Assembly (NCBI GenBank): GCA_963721385.1
Contig: CAVRJB010000013.1
Span: 248,001-312,000 of the forward strand
Direction: 5' to 3'
DNA length: 64,000 nt
From: DAOMFB01 sp963721385
Lineage (GTDB): Bacteria; Acidobacteriota; Thermoanaerobaculia; UBA5066
Positions 16,495 to 26,275 of this stretch are shown piece by piece; the stretch's first letter is position 1; each line of letters begins with the position of its first letter. The notes under the pieces were generated by a model. That model saw only the letters and a program-made list of their open reading frames with translations. It was not told where the DNA came from and did no database searches. The position numbers and the translations under genes are program-made.

Positions 16495-17319
16495 TTACGA
16501 CTTCCGCCGCTTGACGATCAGCGAGTCGGAGCGCTTGTTGTTGCGGGTCTTGAAGCCCTTGGTCTTCCAGCCCCATGGCGAGCAGGGGTGCCGGCCGCCC
16601 GAGGTCTTGCCCTCGCCACCGCCCATCGGGTGGTCGACGGGGTTCATCGCGACGCCGCGGTTGTGCGACTTCCAGCCGAGCCAGCGGTTGCGGCCGGCCT
16701 TGCCGATCGAGATGTTCTCGTGCTCGAGATTTCCGACCTGCCCGACGGTCGCGTAGCAGTCGACGCGCACCTTGCGGAGCTCGCCCGACGGGACGCGGAG
16801 GAGCGCGTAGGCCCCCTCCTTCGCCATCAGCTGCGCGCCGGCGCCGGCCGACCGGGCGATCTTCGCGCCCGCGCCCGGCTTGAACTCGATGTTGTGGACG
16901 ATGGTGCCGACCGGAATCCCCTTGAGCGGCAGGGCGTTCCCGACCACGATGTCCACCGCGGGGCCCGAGACGACCGTCTGGCCCACGGTGAGGCCGTTCG
17001 GCGCCAGGATGTACCGCTTCTCGCCGTCGGCGTACGACAGGAGGGCGATGCGCGCCGAGCGGTTCGGGTCGTACTCGATCGAGGCGACCTTCGCCGGGAT
17101 CTCGTGCTTGTCGCGGTTGAAGTCGATGTCGCGGTAGCGGCGCTTGTGGCCGCCGCCGCGCCACCACGAGGTGAGCTGGCCCTTGTTGTTCCGGCCGCCG
17201 GTCTTGACCTTGCCGCGGGTGAGCGCCTTCTCCGGGGTCGTCTTCGTGATCTCGGAGAAGTCGGCGGTCGTCCGCTGGCGGAGACCCGGCGTGGTGGGCT
17301 TGTACGACTTGACGGGCAT
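16495..17319 (-). CDS. rplB: 50S ribosomal protein L2
   Basis: Universal large-subunit protein needed for peptidyl-transferase assembly and bridge B7b. The 274 residues show MPVKSYKPTTPGLRQRT, the GRNNKGQLTSWWRGGGHKRRYRDIDF loop, GSARSAG-type central motifs, and the functional C-terminal loop VAMNPVDHPMGGGEGKTSGGRHPCSPWG with the conserved His. Normal length. Followed by rpsS after 18 bases and preceded by rplW after 6. Confidence 0.98.
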   Translation of the reverse strand: MPVKSYKPTTPGLRQRTTADFSEITKTTPEKALTRGKVKTGGRNNKGQLTSWWRGGGHKRRYRDIDFNRDKHEIPAKVASIEYDPNRSARIALLSYADGEKRYILAPNGLTVGQTVVSGPAVDIVVGNALPLKGIPVGTIVHNIEFKPGAGAKIARSAGAGAQLMAKEGAYALLRVPSGELRKVRVDCYATVGQVGNLEHENISIGKAGRNRWLGWKSHNRGVAMNPVDHPMGGGEGKTSGGRHPCSPWGWKTKGFKTRNNKRSDSLIVKRRKS

Positions 17320-17325
17320 GGTGTC

Positions 17326-17619
17326 TTACACCCCCTCGAAGAGGGCCGGGGGCTTCTGGCCGGCCGCGAGCTTCACGTAGGCCTTCTTCCGGTCCTGGGC
17401 TCGGCCGATCGAGCGGCCGACCTTCTTGATCTTTCCCGACACTTTGACGATGCGGACCGAATCCACCTTGACCGAGAACAGCGTCTCGACCGCGTGGCGG
17501 ATCTCGATCTTGTTCGCGTCGCGGGCGACGTCGAACGTGATGACGTTCTGAGTGGCGGTCAGCGCCGTCGACTTCTCGGTCATGACGGGCCGCACGATGA
17601 TCGACTGCGGCGTCCTCAC
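17326..17619 (-). CDS. rplW: 50S ribosomal protein L23
   Basis: Tunnel-exit docking site for trigger factor and SRP. The 97-residue product from the GTG at 17619 reads VRTPQSIIVRPVMTEKSTALT, then VARDANKIEIRHAVETLFSVKVDSV and VGRSIGRAQDRKKAYVKL. The GTG was chosen because it keeps the conserved RTP-IIVRPVMTEKST start and overlaps the rplD stop as GTGA. The ATG inside RPVMTEKS would remove the family's first strand. Confidence 0.95.
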   Translation of the reverse strand: MRTPQSIIVRPVMTEKSTALTATQNVITFDVARDANKIEIRHAVETLFSVKVDSVRIVKVSGKIKKVGRSIGRAQDRKKAYVKLAAGQKPPALFEGV

Positions 17620-18272
17620 GAAAGCACTTCCGTGACCGTGCGGAGGGCGTCCTCGGAGAAGACGATGGTCCCCGCGTTCAGCGCGTCGTAGACGTTCAGG
17701 CCCAGCGCGTCGGCGGCCGAGAGCTTCGGGTGGTTGCGGGCGGCGCGCGTGAGGTTCTCGTTCCCCTTCTTGTCGAGGAGCAGCGCCTTCCCCTCGACTC
17801 CGAGCTTCTCGATGGCGAGGAACAACGCCTTCGTCTTGTGTGTGGGCAGCTCGAAGCTGTCGAGGAGGACGATCCGGTTCTCGCGCGCCTTCTCGGAGAG
17901 GACGCAGCGGAGGGCGGCCTTCTTCGCCTTCACGTTCACTTTCAGGGCGTAGGAGCGGACGACCGGCCCGAACGCCGTGCCGCCATGGCGGTGAATCGGC
18001 GGGCGGCCGCCGCCCTGGCGGGCCCGGCCCGTGTGCTTCTGCTTGAAGGGCTTCTTCCCCGAGCCGGAGACCTCGGAGCGCACCTTCGTCTTGTGCGTGC
18101 CGCGGTGCTCGCGGGCCCGGATCTCCTTCACCGCCTCCCACACCAGGTGGCGGCGGAAGGGGACGTCGAAGATCTCGGCCGGCAGCGTCGCCTGGCCGAC
18201 AGTCTGGTTCTTGAGGTTGCGCACCGGAAGCGTCAGGGTCGACGCGGCGGCGATCTTCTTCGACGGGGCCAT
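17616..18272 (-). CDS. rplD: 50S ribosomal protein L4
   Basis: Tunnel protein and, in E. coli, autoregulator of the S10 operon. The 218 residues from ATG 18272 contain REHRGTHKTKVRSEVSGSGKKPFKQKHTGRARQG, the extended tunnel loop with the GRARQGGGRPPIHRHGGTAFGP motif, and the C-terminal Rossmann-like part ENRIVLLDSFELPTHKTKAL. The longer frame upstream is a shadow of rplC. It overlaps rplW by 4 bases and follows rplC by 11. Confidence 0.97.
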   Translation of the reverse strand: MAPSKKIAAASTLTLPVRNLKNQTVGQATLPAEIFDVPFRRHLVWEAVKEIRAREHRGTHKTKVRSEVSGSGKKPFKQKHTGRARQGGGRPPIHRHGGTAFGPVVRSYALKVNVKAKKAALRCVLSEKARENRIVLLDSFELPTHKTKALFLAIEKLGVEGKALLLDKKGNENLTRAARNHPKLSAADALGLNVYDALNAGTIVFSEDALRTVTEVLS

Positions 18273-18283
18273 CGCGCTCCTCC

Positions 18284-18940
18284 TCACGCCGCCGCGCCGC
18301 CGGAAGCGTTCCGGGCGGGCTTCTTCACGATCTTGACGACGGAGTTCCGCGCGCCGGGGACGGCGCCGCGGAGATAAAGCAGGTGGTTCTCGGCGTCCAC
18401 GCGGACGACGATCAGGTTCTTCATCGTCGTCTGCTTCCCGCCCATGCGGCCCGAGGAGCGGGTCCCCGGGTAGACGCGTGACGGGAAGGCCGACGGGCCG
18501 ATCGAGCCCGGCGCCCGGTGGAACATCGAGCCGTGCGTCGCGACGCCGCCCGAGAAGTGGTGGCGCTTGACGACGCCCTGGAAGCCCTTGCCCTTCGACA
18601 CGCCCACCACGTCCACCGTCTCCTTTTCGGAGAAGATGTCGCAGAGCACCTTGTCTCCGGGGGCGACGGCGTCGCCCGAGTCGCAGCGGACCTCGCCGAG
18701 CGTCTTCGCCGGCGGGACGCCGGCCTTCTCGAAATGGCCGCGGGCGGCCTTGGTCAGCTGCCGCGGCGAAACTCTGCCGACGAGGCCGAGCTGGACGGCG
18801 TCGTAGCCGTCGTGGTCCTTCGTCTTGCGCTGGACCACAAGGCACGGCCCGGCCTCGACGACGGTCACCGGCACCACCGTGCCGTCCGCTTCGAAGACCT
18901 GGGTCATGCCGATCTTGCGTCCCAGAATGCCGTTGATCAT
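18284..18940 (-). CDS. rplC: 50S ribosomal protein L3
   Basis: Early assembly protein whose long loop reaches the peptidyl-transferase centre. The 218 residues start MINGILGRKIGMTQVFEADGTVVPVTVVEAGPC and have SKGKGFQGVVKRHHFSGGVATHGSMFHRAPGSIGPSAFPSRVYPGTRSSGRMGGKQTTMKNL split over the loop and the signature region. Normal length. The 28 bases to rpsJ and 11 to rplD fit the S10 operon. Confidence 0.97.
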   Translation of the reverse strand: MINGILGRKIGMTQVFEADGTVVPVTVVEAGPCLVVQRKTKDHDGYDAVQLGLVGRVSPRQLTKAARGHFEKAGVPPAKTLGEVRCDSGDAVAPGDKVLCDIFSEKETVDVVGVSKGKGFQGVVKRHHFSGGVATHGSMFHRAPGSIGPSAFPSRVYPGTRSSGRMGGKQTTMKNLIVVRVDAENHLLYLRGAVPGARNSVVKIVKKPARNASGGAAA

Positions 18941-18968
18941 GTTCGGTTCCTCGCTCCGGAGACGGGCC

Positions 18969-19286
<318 letters not shown>

Positions 19287-19301
19287 GACTGCCTTCTTCG
19301 C

Positions 19302-20504
<1,203 letters not shown>

Positions 20505-20550
20505 CGTGCTTCCTCCGTTACCCTGCTACTGCGTAGCCTCGAATTCCCTG

Positions 20551-20590
20551 CGTGGGGGGCCCGGGGGGATCGACAAAACCCCCGGGATCA
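20551..20590. repeat. GC-rich hairpin element, copy 2 (directly behind fusA)
   Basis: CGTGGGGGGCCCGGGGGGAT, then CGACAAAACCCCCGGGATCA. On the minus strand the element begins with the fusA TGA stop codon itself. CCCGGGGG pairs with CCCCCGGG around an eight-base loop. No T-run follows. Near-identical to the copy at 54375-54412. Confidence 0.82.
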
Positions 20591-22663
20591 AACTGACACT
20601 TTCGCGATGATCCCTTCGGCGATCGCCTTCGGGACCTCGTCGTACTTCTCGAACTGCATCGTGTAGGTCGCCCGGCCCTGCGTGAGCGAGCGGAGCTGCG
20701 TGGCGTAGCCGAACATCTCCGACAGGGGGACCGTGGCGGTGATCACCTGGAAGTTGAGGCGCGGCTCCATGTGGTTGATCTTTCCGCGCCGCGAGTTGAG
20801 GTCGCCGATGACGTCGCCCATGAACTCCTCGGGGGTCACGACCTCGACGGCCATCATCGGCTCGAGGATGAACGGGTCGGCCTTCCTGGCCGCGTCCTGG
20901 TAGGCCATCGAGCCCGCGATCTTGAACGCCATCTCCGACGAGTCGACGTCGTGGAACGAGCCGTCGTACAGCTCGACCTGGAGCTTGACCGTCGGGTACC
21001 CGGCGAGGACGCCGGTGAGCGACGCCTCCTTGATCCCCTGGTCGATCGGCTTGACGAACTCCCGCGGAATCGAGCCGCCCGTCGTCCCGTTGATGAACTC
21101 GTAGTCCTTCCCCTCCGGATGCGGGCGCAGGTAGATCTTCGCGTGGCCGTACTGGCCCCTGCCGCCCGACTGGCGGATGAACTTTCCCTCGCCCTTGACT
21201 TCCTTCCGGATCCCCTCGCGGTAGGCGACCTGGGGCTTGCCGACGTTGGCGCCGACGTTGAACTCGCGCACCATCCGGTCGACGATGATCTCGAGATGGA
21301 GCTCGCCCATCCCGGCGATGATCGTCTGGTTCGTCTCCCGGTCCGTGTGGACGCGGAAGGTCGGGTCCTCCTGCATGAGCTTGGCGAGCGCCATGCCCAT
21401 CTTTTCCTGGTCGGCCTTCGTCTTCGGCTCGATGGAGAGCGTGATGACCGGCTCCGGGAACTTCATCGACTCCAGGACGACGACGTGGTTCTTCTCGCAA
21501 ATCGTGTCGCCCGTCGTGACGTTCTTCAGGCCGACGGCCGCCGCGATGTCGCCCGCCCAGACTTCCTTGATCTCCTCGCGCTTGTTCGCGTGCATCTTGA
21601 GGAGGCGGCCGATCCGCTCGTTCGTCTGCTTCGTCGAGTTGTAGACGCCCGAGCCCGAGTCGAGGTGCCCCGAGTAGACGCGGAAGAAGGCCAGCTGCCC
21701 GACGAAGGGGTCGGTCATGATCTTGAAGACGAGGCCTGAGAACGGCGCGTCGTCCTTCGTCTCGAGGGTGATCTCCTTGCCGTCCTCGTCCAGGCCCCGG
21801 GTGGCCGAGATGTCGACCGGGGACGGGAGGTAGTCGCAGACCGCGTCGAGGAGCTGTTGCACGCCCTTGTTCTTGAAGGCCGAGCCGCAGACGACGGGGT
21901 GGAGCTTGCCCGCGACCGTGGCCTTGCGGAGGGCCGCGCGAATCTCCGTGGGCGTGGGGGCGTGCCCCTCCATCCACTGGTGCATGATCGCGTCGTCCAC
22001 CTCCGCGATCGTCTCGATGAGCCGCTCGCGGTACTTGTCGAACATCGCCTTGTGGTCGGCCGGAACGTCGGTCGTCGTGAACTCGGCGCCGAGCGTCTCG
22101 TCCTTGAAGTCGTAGGCCTTCCCCTCGATGAGGTCGATGACCCCCTCGAGCGTCTCGGCCGAGCCCCACGGGATCTGGACCGGGGTCGGCCTGGCGGCGA
22201 GCTTCGTGACCATCATGTCGACGCACTTCTCGAAGTCGGCGCCGACGCGGTCCATCTTGTTGATGAAGGCGATCCGGGGAACCCCGTAGCGGTCGGCCTG
22301 CCTCCAGACCGTCTCGGACTGCGGCTCGACGCCGGAGACCGCGTCGAACACGGCGACGGCGCCGTCCAGGACGCGGAGAGAGCGCTCCACCTCGGCCGTG
22401 AAGTCGACGTGGCCAGGCGTGTCGATGATGTTGATCCGGATCCCCTTCCAGAAGCACGTCGTCGCGGCGGACGTGATCGTGATGCCGCGCTCCTGCTCCT
22501 GGACCATCCAGTCCATCGTTGCGGTCCCGTCGTGGACCTCGCCGATCTTGTAGTTGACCCCGGTGTAATAGAGAACGCGCTCCGTCGTCGTCGTCTTACC
22601 GGCGTCGATGTGGGCCATGATGCCGATGTTTCGGCACATTTCGAGGGGATCAATTCTCGGCAT
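20588..22663 (-). CDS. fusA: Elongation factor G
   Basis: Translocase GTPase; with RRF it also recycles ribosomes. The 691 residues begin MPRIDPLEMCRNIGIMAHIDAGKTTTTER (P-loop AHIDAGKT), then have DTPGHVDF, NKMDRVGADF, the G' domain and the domain IV loop (SGGRGQYGHAKIYLRP). Length is that of ordinary bacterial EF-G1, with no sign of the EF-G2 type. It lies between rpsG and tuf in the str order. A 225-base gap separates it from rpsG. Confidence 0.98.
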   Translation of the reverse strand: MPRIDPLEMCRNIGIMAHIDAGKTTTTERVLYYTGVNYKIGEVHDGTATMDWMVQEQERGITITSAATTCFWKGIRINIIDTPGHVDFTAEVERSLRVLDGAVAVFDAVSGVEPQSETVWRQADRYGVPRIAFINKMDRVGADFEKCVDMMVTKLAARPTPVQIPWGSAETLEGVIDLIEGKAYDFKDETLGAEFTTTDVPADHKAMFDKYRERLIETIAEVDDAIMHQWMEGHAPTPTEIRAALRKATVAGKLHPVVCGSAFKNKGVQQLLDAVCDYLPSPVDISATRGLDEDGKEITLETKDDAPFSGLVFKIMTDPFVGQLAFFRVYSGHLDSGSGVYNSTKQTNERIGRLLKMHANKREEIKEVWAGDIAAAVGLKNVTTGDTICEKNHVVVLESMKFPEPVITLSIEPKTKADQEKMGMALAKLMQEDPTFRVHTDRETNQTIIAGMGELHLEIIVDRMVREFNVGANVGKPQVAYREGIRKEVKGEGKFIRQSGGRGQYGHAKIYLRPHPEGKDYEFINGTTGGSIPREFVKPIDQGIKEASLTGVLAGYPTVKLQVELYDGSFHDVDSSEMAFKIAGSMAYQDAARKADPFILEPMMAVEVVTPEEFMGDVIGDLNSRRGKINHMEPRLNFQVITATVPLSEMFGYATQLRSLTQGRATYTMQFEKYDEVPKAIAEGIIAKVSV

Positions 22664-22752
22664 ATCGAGTCCATCCCGATCCGGGTGCGTCTGCGCCGTC
22701 GAACCTTTCGGGCCGCGCCGCCCGTCGCGCCGCTGTCGGCGCTTCGGCGGGG

Positions 22753-22773
22753 CGTCCGGGGCGAATTCCCCGG
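22753..22773. other. Untranslated 225-base gap between rpsG and fusA with small hairpin
   Basis: The stretch 22664-22888 has no credible gene. It holds a CCGGGG/CCCCGG hairpin (22756-22761 with 22768-22773) and a CCGGGAATTCCGG palindrome near 22828. It is the longest gap inside the superoperon and could be an internal regulatory or processing region for EF-G. I see no promoter match. Confidence 0.35.
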
Positions 22774-22888
22774 CTTCAGCTCCTAGGGTTCCGCACGCTG
22801 TGGGGCGTGGTCCGGGAATTCCGGCGGGACCTGTCCGGACCCTCTGGGCCGGCCGGTTTCCCCCCTCCCGGAGGACCTGGGTGCAGGC

Positions 22889-23359
22889 TTACCAGCGGTA
22901 GTGGGCGAAGGCCTTGTTGGCCTCGGCCATCTTGTGGGTGTCCTCCTTCTTCTTCACGCTGTTTCCGCGGTTGTTGGCGGCGTCCAGGAGCTCGCCGGCC
23001 AGCTTGTCGCGCATCGTCTTCTCGCCGCGGGACTGCGAGTAGGTGATCAGCCATCGGATCGAGAGCGAGGTGCGGCGGTTCGGCTTCACCTCGACGGGAA
23101 CCTGGTAGGTCGAGCCGCCGACGCGGCGGGACTTGACCTCGAGGACCGGCTTCACGTTCTCGACCGCCTTCTTGAAGGTCTTGAGCGGGTCGTCGGACGT
23201 CTTCTGCTCGATCTGCTTCATCGCGCCGTAGAAGATCCCCTCGGCCAGGGACTTCTTGCCGCGCGCCATGACACAGTTGATGAACTTCGTCACGAGCTGC
23301 GACTGGTAGATCGGATCGGGCAGGACATCACGCTTGGGGACTTCGCGGCGACGCGGCAT
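22889..23359 (-). CDS. rpsG: 30S ribosomal protein S7
   Basis: Nucleates 16S 3' domain assembly and lines the E site. The 156 residues begin MPRRREVPKRDVLPDPIYQSQLVTKFINCVMARGKK, the universal start, with SRRVGGSTYQVPVEVKPNRRTSLSIRWL in the middle and an end AHYRW as in many bacteria. Normal length. It lies 39 bases after rpsL and 225 before fusA. Confidence 0.97.
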   Translation of the reverse strand: MPRRREVPKRDVLPDPIYQSQLVTKFINCVMARGKKSLAEGIFYGAMKQIEQKTSDDPLKTFKKAVENVKPVLEVKSRRVGGSTYQVPVEVKPNRRTSLSIRWLITYSQSRGEKTMRDKLAGELLDAANNRGNSVKKKEDTHKMAEANKAFAHYRW

Positions 23360-23398
23360 GTTCTATTACGCCTTCGGAATCTTCATGGGGCCTCCGGC

Positions 23399-23773
23399 TT
23401 ACGCCTTCGGCCTCTTCGCCCCGTACTTGGAGCGGCTCTGCTTGCGGTTCGCGACGCCAACCGCGTCAAGGGTCCCGCGAATGATGTGATAGCGGACGCC
23501 CGGGAGGTCCTTCACGCGGCCCCCGCGGATCATGACGATCGAGTGCTCCTGGAGGTTGTGGCCGATGCCCGGGATGTAGGTCGTCACCTCGATGCCGTTC
23601 GTCAGGCGCACGCGGGCGATCTTCCGGAGAGCCGAGTTCGGCTTCTTCGGGGTCGTCGTCTTCACCTGCGTGCAGACGCCCCGGCGTTGTGGACACGAGT
23701 GCAGGGCGGGCGATTTCGTCTTGTAACGGACGGGTTCGCGCCCCATTCTCACGAGTTGGCTGATGGTCGGCAT
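23399..23773 (-). CDS. rpsL: 30S ribosomal protein S12
   Basis: Decoding-centre fidelity protein and streptomycin target. The 124 residues begin MPTISQLVRMGREPVRYKTKSPAL and contain KTTTPKKPNSALRKIARVRLTNG and GGRVKDLPGVRYHIIRGTLDA. The Lys in PKKPNSA and the Lys before DLPGVRYH are the wild-type (streptomycin-sensitive) forms. It is the first gene of the superoperon, with a promoter 140-170 bases upstream and a leader of about 130 bases. Confidence 0.97.
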   Translation of the reverse strand: MPTISQLVRMGREPVRYKTKSPALHSCPQRRGVCTQVKTTTPKKPNSALRKIARVRLTNGIEVTTYIPGIGHNLQEHSIVMIRGGRVKDLPGVRYHIIRGTLDAVGVANRKQSRSKYGAKRPKA

Positions 23774-23867
23774 CGGACTTCGACGACTCCTTCAGGGACT
23801 CCGTTGCGAGCAGGTTCTCCGGGGCCTAACTCTCTTGGTCCGAAGCGCTTGGCGCCGCCCGGGCCGC

Positions 23868-23899
23868 GGGATCAGCCGACACGACGTGCGCCGGATCCC
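23868..23899 (-). promoter_or_regulatory. Hairpin in the leader of the str-S10-spc superoperon
   Basis: In the leader between promoter and rpsL, GGGATC (minus strand, 23899-23894) pairs with GATCCC (23873-23868) around a 20-base GC-rich loop. An AAGCGCTT palindrome lies further down (near 23845). It could be an autoregulatory or antitermination site, but nothing specific can be named. Confidence 0.3.
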
Positions 23900-23913
23900 A
23901 GAGAAACCCACGA

Positions 23914-23942
23914 AGGATACGGGCGGCCTGGAGCGCTGTCAA
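23914..23942 (-). promoter_or_regulatory. Sigma70-type promoter of the rpsL-rplQ superoperon
   Basis: TTGACA (23937-23942) and TATCCT (23914-23919) on the minus strand, spaced 17 bases. The -35 hexamer overlaps the TGA stop codon of the upstream radical SAM gene. Predicted start of transcription is about 23907, giving a leader of about 130 bases before rpsL. Confidence 0.8.
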
Positions 23943-24895
23943 GCGGGTTTTTCGACGGAGGCGCTTTCCGAGGGCTGCTCCTGAGGCCGCCACTCGTCGA
24001 AGGCGGAGCTGGTCCTCACGCAGCCGACCGAACAGGCAGCATTGCACGACTTTCCCGTGGCGAACTGCTCCCGGAGATCGGAAGACCCGTAGGAAAGCAG
24101 GTCCTTCACGAAAACCCCACGGGTCTGGGAGCACCAGTTCACCTTTCCAAACTCGTCCACGTAGAGGTACCGGGCCCCCGCCCGGCACTTGAAGGGGGCC
24201 TCCCCCGTCTCGATGATCCGGCCGCGGTAATCCCCGGCTTCCCGGGCCCCGCGCCCGATCCGCCGCTTGGCTTCCTCGTAGGCCGCCAGCTCCGCGGGGG
24301 AGAGCCGGACCTGCCCCGTCGGGTCGTGGAGAAGCAGGATGCGGGGGGTGAACCCCTTCTCGCCGGCGAAGGCGATGACCTCCAGGGCCTCGGACGGCGG
24401 GGCGCTGCCGATGACGCCGCTCATGACGACCTGGAAGCGGGCGTGGGCGGCGAGGAGCTCGAGGTTCTTCCGGAGCGGCTTCAGGGTCTTGACGGTCGTA
24501 TCGTTCGGCTGGACGCCGTCGACGCTGATCTGGAGGTTCGTGAGCCCGGCCTCGTTCAGCCCCTCGATCAGCTCCCGCGTGAGAAGCGTGCCGTTCGTGA
24601 TCATCTCGCGCCGCGGAAAGCCGAGGCGCTTCGTCTCGCGGACGAGGTCGACGAGACGGGGGTGGAGCGTCGGCTCCCCGCCGGTCAGGCAGATCGTCCA
24701 GGTCCGGAGATCGCGCAGCTTTCCGAGCCGCTCCGCGAGGGCGTCGAACGGGACCGGCTCCGACGTCCGGTCGAACTCGTTGCAGTAGCCGCAGGTCAGG
24801 TTGCATCGGCGCGTGACGACGAGTTGGGCGAGGAACGGGCCGAACCGGATCCACTCCAGGGGTCCGACGCTCGGGCGGGGGACGGAACCGGACAT
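23939..24895 (-). CDS. Radical SAM enzyme at the end of the inositol/hopanoid block
   Basis: A 318-residue radical SAM protein. Cys31, Cys35 and Cys38 (CNLTCGYC) bind the cleaving 4Fe-4S cluster. CLTGGEPTLHP is the GGE SAM-binding motif and TNGTLLT the next strand. A Cys-rich C-terminus (FKCRAG, VNWCSQ, SCNAACSVGC) looks like a SPASM/twitch auxiliary cluster domain. The start at ATG 24895 was chosen over a much longer frame that runs on through inositol-phosphate synthase. It follows that gene by 23 bases. The substrate is unknown; context suggests a lipid or inositol-phosphate modification, whereas SPASM enzymes in general often act on peptides or alcohols. Confidence 0.85.
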   Translation of the reverse strand: MSGSVPRPSVGPLEWIRFGPFLAQLVVTRRCNLTCGYCNEFDRTSEPVPFDALAERLGKLRDLRTWTICLTGGEPTLHPRLVDLVRETKRLGFPRREMITNGTLLTRELIEGLNEAGLTNLQISVDGVQPNDTTVKTLKPLRKNLELLAAHARFQVVMSGVIGSAPPSEALEVIAFAGEKGFTPRILLLHDPTGQVRLSPAELAAYEEAKRRIGRGAREAGDYRGRIIETGEAPFKCRAGARYLYVDEFGKVNWCSQTRGVFVKDLLSYGSSDLREQFATGKSCNAACSVGCVRTSSAFDEWRPQEQPSESASVEKPA

Positions 24896-24918
24896 CGACG
24901 AAAGGCCCAGGGCCCCGG

Positions 24919-26275
24919 TCAGGGGGCCTCGGCCGCCCCCTCGTAGTAGTCGAGGCCGGAGTGGTCGAGGACGCGCTCGCCGACGAGAATCCGGAGCGTG
25001 TTGGCCAGCTTCAGGTGCTGGATGAAGAGGTCGTGCTCGGGCCGGAGGTCGGGGCGCGACATCGGGGACTTGAAGTAGAACGAGAGCCACTCCTGGATGC
25101 CGGAGAGGCCGGCCCGCATCGCGAGGTCGAGGAAGAGGATCAGGTCGAGGACGACGGGCGCGGCGAGGATCGAGTCGCGGCAGAGGAAGTCGATCTTGAT
25201 CTGCATCGGCTGGCCCAGCCACCCCACGATGTCGATGTTGTCCCACCCTTCCTTCGCGTCGCCGCGGGGCGGGTAGTACTCGATTCTCACCTTGTGGAAA
25301 AAGTCGCCGTAGAGTTCCGGGTAGAGCTCGGGCTGGAGGATCGCGTCGAGAACGGAGGCCTTGGAGACCTCCTTCGTCCGGAAGGAGCCGGGGTCGTCCA
25401 GGACCTCGCCGTCGCGGTTTCCGAGGATGTTCGTCGAGAACCACCCCGAGAGGCCCAGCATCCGCGCCTTCAGGCCCGGGGCGATGATCGTCTTCATCAG
25501 CGTCTGCCCGGTCTTGAAGTCCTTCCCGGCGATCGGGACCTTCCGCTCCCGCGCGAGGTCCATCAGGGCCGGGAATGTCGACGGAGAGGTTCGGGGCGCC
25601 GTTCGCGTACGGCACGCCCGCCTGGATCGCGGCGTAGGCGTAGATCATCGACGGGCTGATGTCGGGAGCGTTCGTCTTCAGCCCCTTCTCGAACGCCTCG
25701 ATCGTCGCGTGCGTCGCCGTCGGCTCGAGGTAGCGCTCCGTCGACCCGCACCAGACCATCACGGTCCGCGAGAGTCCGTTCGTCCTCACGAAAGCCTCGA
25801 TGTCCCTGACGAGGGCCTCGGCGAGGTCCATCTTCGTTTCGGCCTTCTTCACGTTCGGCCCGTCGAGGTTCCGGACGAAGTCCTTCTCGAAGACGGCGGG
25901 CCAGGCCTTCACCGACATGAGCTCGGCCTCGACGGGCCGGAGCATCTCGCGCGACAGGACGCCGGCCGACCAGGCGGTCTCGAAGGCGTTCTCGGGGTAG
26001 ATGTCCCAGCCGCCGAAGACGAGGTCCGTCATCCCGGCGAGCGGCACGAGGTCGCGGATCGGCTTCCACCGGGGCTCGGTCCGCTTGCCGAGCCTCAGGC
26101 TCTGCATCTGCGTCAGCGAGCCGATCGGCTTCGCGAGCCCCTTGTTGATCAGGTGGACGCCGGCGATGAGCGTGGTCGAGACCGCGCCGAGGCCCGGGAG
26201 GAGGACGCCCAGTTTTCCGGTCGCGGGAGCGATCGACCGGGCGAGCTCCGGGTAGAGAGAAGACTGTTCGCTCAT
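24919..26275 (-). CDS. ino1: Inositol-3-phosphate synthase (MIPS), with one frameshift
   Basis: NAD-dependent conversion of glucose-6-phosphate to inositol-3-phosphate, the entry to all inositol compounds. Residues from ATG 26275 show the Rossmann glycine-rich start GVLLPGLGAVSTTLIAGV, FGGWDIYPENAFETA and VVWCGSTERY. After the shift come IPIAGKDFKTGQTLMKTIIAPGLK (read PIAGKDFKTGQT), GWFSTNILGNRDGEVLDDP and the conserved Lys and Asp residues of the active site. The frame changes at 25571-25573, where one extra C in a CCC run breaks DIPALMDLARERKVPIAG; removing it gives 451 residues, normal for the family. I regard this as a probable sequencing indel. Its ATG overlaps the stop of the upstream phosphotransferase. 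Confidence 0.88.
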
